From: Thermoactinomycetaceae bacterium
GTDB lineage: Bacteria; Bacillota; Bacilli; Thermoactinomycetales; Thermoactinomycetaceae
Length of the DNA stretch: 6,077 bases
Assembly: GCA_025449475.1 (NCBI GenBank)
Contig: JANWJM010000042.1
Span: 1-6,077, forward strand
Reading direction: 5' to 3'
The position numbers and the translations under genes are program-made. The first letter of the stretch is position 1. Each line of letters opens with the position of its first letter. Positions 5,242 through 6,077 of this stretch are shown piece after piece. The notes beneath the pieces were generated by a model, which saw only the letters and a program-made list of their open reading frames with translations, searched no databases and was not told the origin of the DNA.

Positions 5242-6077
5242 CTATATGGATAACATCCCTGCTAGACGATATAGTTCCATCTTCGGCTTGTTCTGCTGCT
5301 TACTTGCCTCATCAAAATCGATTCCTAGAATCTTATTTTTCTGCACAGCAACCATTTGATTCACTTGTCCTTGTAACAACAGTTCAACTGCCTTTGCACC
5401 CATTCGACTTGCCAAAACGCGATCAAACGCCGTAGGCTTCCCACCGCGCTGAATATGTCCTAAAACCGTTACACGAGTCTCCCAACCTGTTGCCTCTTTA
5501 ACCTTTTCGCCGATTTCAACCCCACTACCAATTCCTTCTGCCACCAATATGATACTATGCTTCTTACCACGCTCATAACTTTTTTTCAACCTGCTGATGA
5601 TTTCGCCGATATCATAAGGAACTTCTGGAATTAATATGGATTCAGCTCCAGCAGCCACTCCTGACCACAACGCAATATCCCCCGCATCGCGCCCCATGAC
5701 TTCGACTACATAAGTTCTCTCATGGGAAGAAGCTGTATCGCGAATTTTATCAATGGCTTCAATCACCGTGTTAATCGCTGTGTCAAAACCGATGGTAAAG
5801 TCGGTTCCAGGGATATCGTTGTCGATCGTTCCTGGAATCCCAATTGTCGGAACACCCAATGCAGTAAGTTTCTTTGCACCCTGAAAGGTTCCATCACCGC
5901 CAATCACGATCAAACCGTCGATTTGATAACGTCTTAATTGTTCAACAGCTTTTTCTTGACCGTGACTCTCTTTAAACTCTTCAGATCGGGCACTATAGAG
6001 GATCGTTCCCCCACGATGAATAATATCCCCGACTGATCCTTGTGAAAATTTCTGTAAATCTCCTTGTATTAATCCCG
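5242..6077 (-). CDS. pfkA: ATP-dependent 6-phosphofructokinase, missing first 42 residues at window edge
   Basis: Phosphorylates fructose 6-phosphate to fructose 1,6-bisphosphate, the committed step of glycolysis, as a cytoplasmic tetramer. The 277 visible residues start GLIQGDLQKF. Adding 42 aligns every key residue with E. coli PfkA: Arg30 = Arg72; GGDGT at 59-63; TIDND with the catalytic base Asp85 = Asp127; Arg120 = Arg162; MGR 127-129 = 169-171; Glu180 = Glu222; Arg201 = Arg243; HIQR 207-210 = 249-252. This implies a full length of 319 aa. Effector-site residues equivalent to Arg154, Glu187, Arg211 and Lys213 are present, so allosteric control by PEP and ADP is expected. The frame runs unbroken past the internal start codons near 5913, so a shorter start there is wrong. 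The TAG stop lies 22 nt before pyk. In bacilli accD/accA often precede pfkA; that region is outside the window. Confidence 0.97.
   Translation of the reverse strand, partial: GLIQGDLQKFSQGSVGDIIHRGGTILYSARSEEFKESHGQEKAVEQLRRYQIDGLIVIGGDGTFQGAKKLTALGVPTIGIPGTIDNDIPGTDFTIGFDTAINTVIEAIDKIRDTASSHERTYVVEVMGRDAGDIALWSGVAAGAESILIPEVPYDIGEIISRLKKSYERGKKHSIILVAEGIGSGVEIGEKVKEATGWETRVTVLGHIQRGGKPTAFDRVLASRMGAKAVELLLQGQVNQMVAVQKNKILGIDFDEASKQQNKPKMELYRLAGMLSI

Noticed and set aside
5242..5913. Short PfkA form starting near 5913
   Set aside because: The frame is open to the window edge, and the upstream part (RGGTILYSARSEEF and so on) holds conserved PfkA residues including the equivalent of Arg72, so 5913 is internal.

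Overview
The window looks like a piece of the core chromosome of a spore-forming member of the Bacillales (Firmicutes). The evidence is a set of Bacillus/Geobacillus-like central-carbon genes: citZ-type citrate synthase, a 'long' pyruvate kinase with the extra C-terminal domain typical of bacilli, and pfkA directly upstream of pyk. There is also a YtvI-type membrane protein, strong AAGGAG/GGGGAGG ribosome binding sites and a moderately AT-rich base composition. A Thermoactinomycetaceae-like or Bacillaceae-like host would fit, but I cannot fix the genus from the sequence alone. From memory, the neighbourhood pfkA-pyk-...-fxsA-ytvI-...-citZ is a known Bacillales gene order. I see no mobile elements, CRISPR arrays, tRNAs or rRNAs.

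Layout. 1-693 (minus) is the N-terminal part of citrate synthase, cut by the left edge. 694-1007 is a 314-bp AT-rich divergent spacer with a weak citZ promoter candidate, a good extended -10 promoter for ytvI and a perfect 15-bp palindrome between that promoter and the ytvI ribosome binding site. 1008-2150 (plus) is ytvI, an AI-2E/UPF0118 family membrane protein. An 11-bp hairpin at 2183-2214 separates it from a convergent two-gene operon on the minus strand: a 4HBT acyl-CoA thioesterase (2606-3040), overlapped by 7 nt by fxsA (2202-2612). fxsA is interrupted by one in-frame TAG at codon 72. 3041-3464 is a 424-bp spacer holding the thioesterase promoter, a 24-codon plus-strand ORF for a very basic peptide behind a strong ribosome binding site (3303-3377), and the pyk terminator. 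3465-5219 (minus) is pyk. 5242-6077 (minus) is pfkA, missing its first 42 codons beyond the right edge.

How the genes work together. pfkA and pyk lie 22 bp apart on one strand and encode the two classic regulated steps of glycolysis. citZ encodes the first step of the TCA cycle, so the window spans the route from fructose 6-phosphate to citrate entry. The thioesterase, FxsA and YtvI are membrane or lipid-associated housekeeping proteins lodged between the two carbon-metabolism blocks. The points most worth a second look are the nonsense-interrupted but otherwise intact fxsA, the 24-aa Lys/Arg/Trp-rich ORF and the palindrome at the ytvI transcription start.
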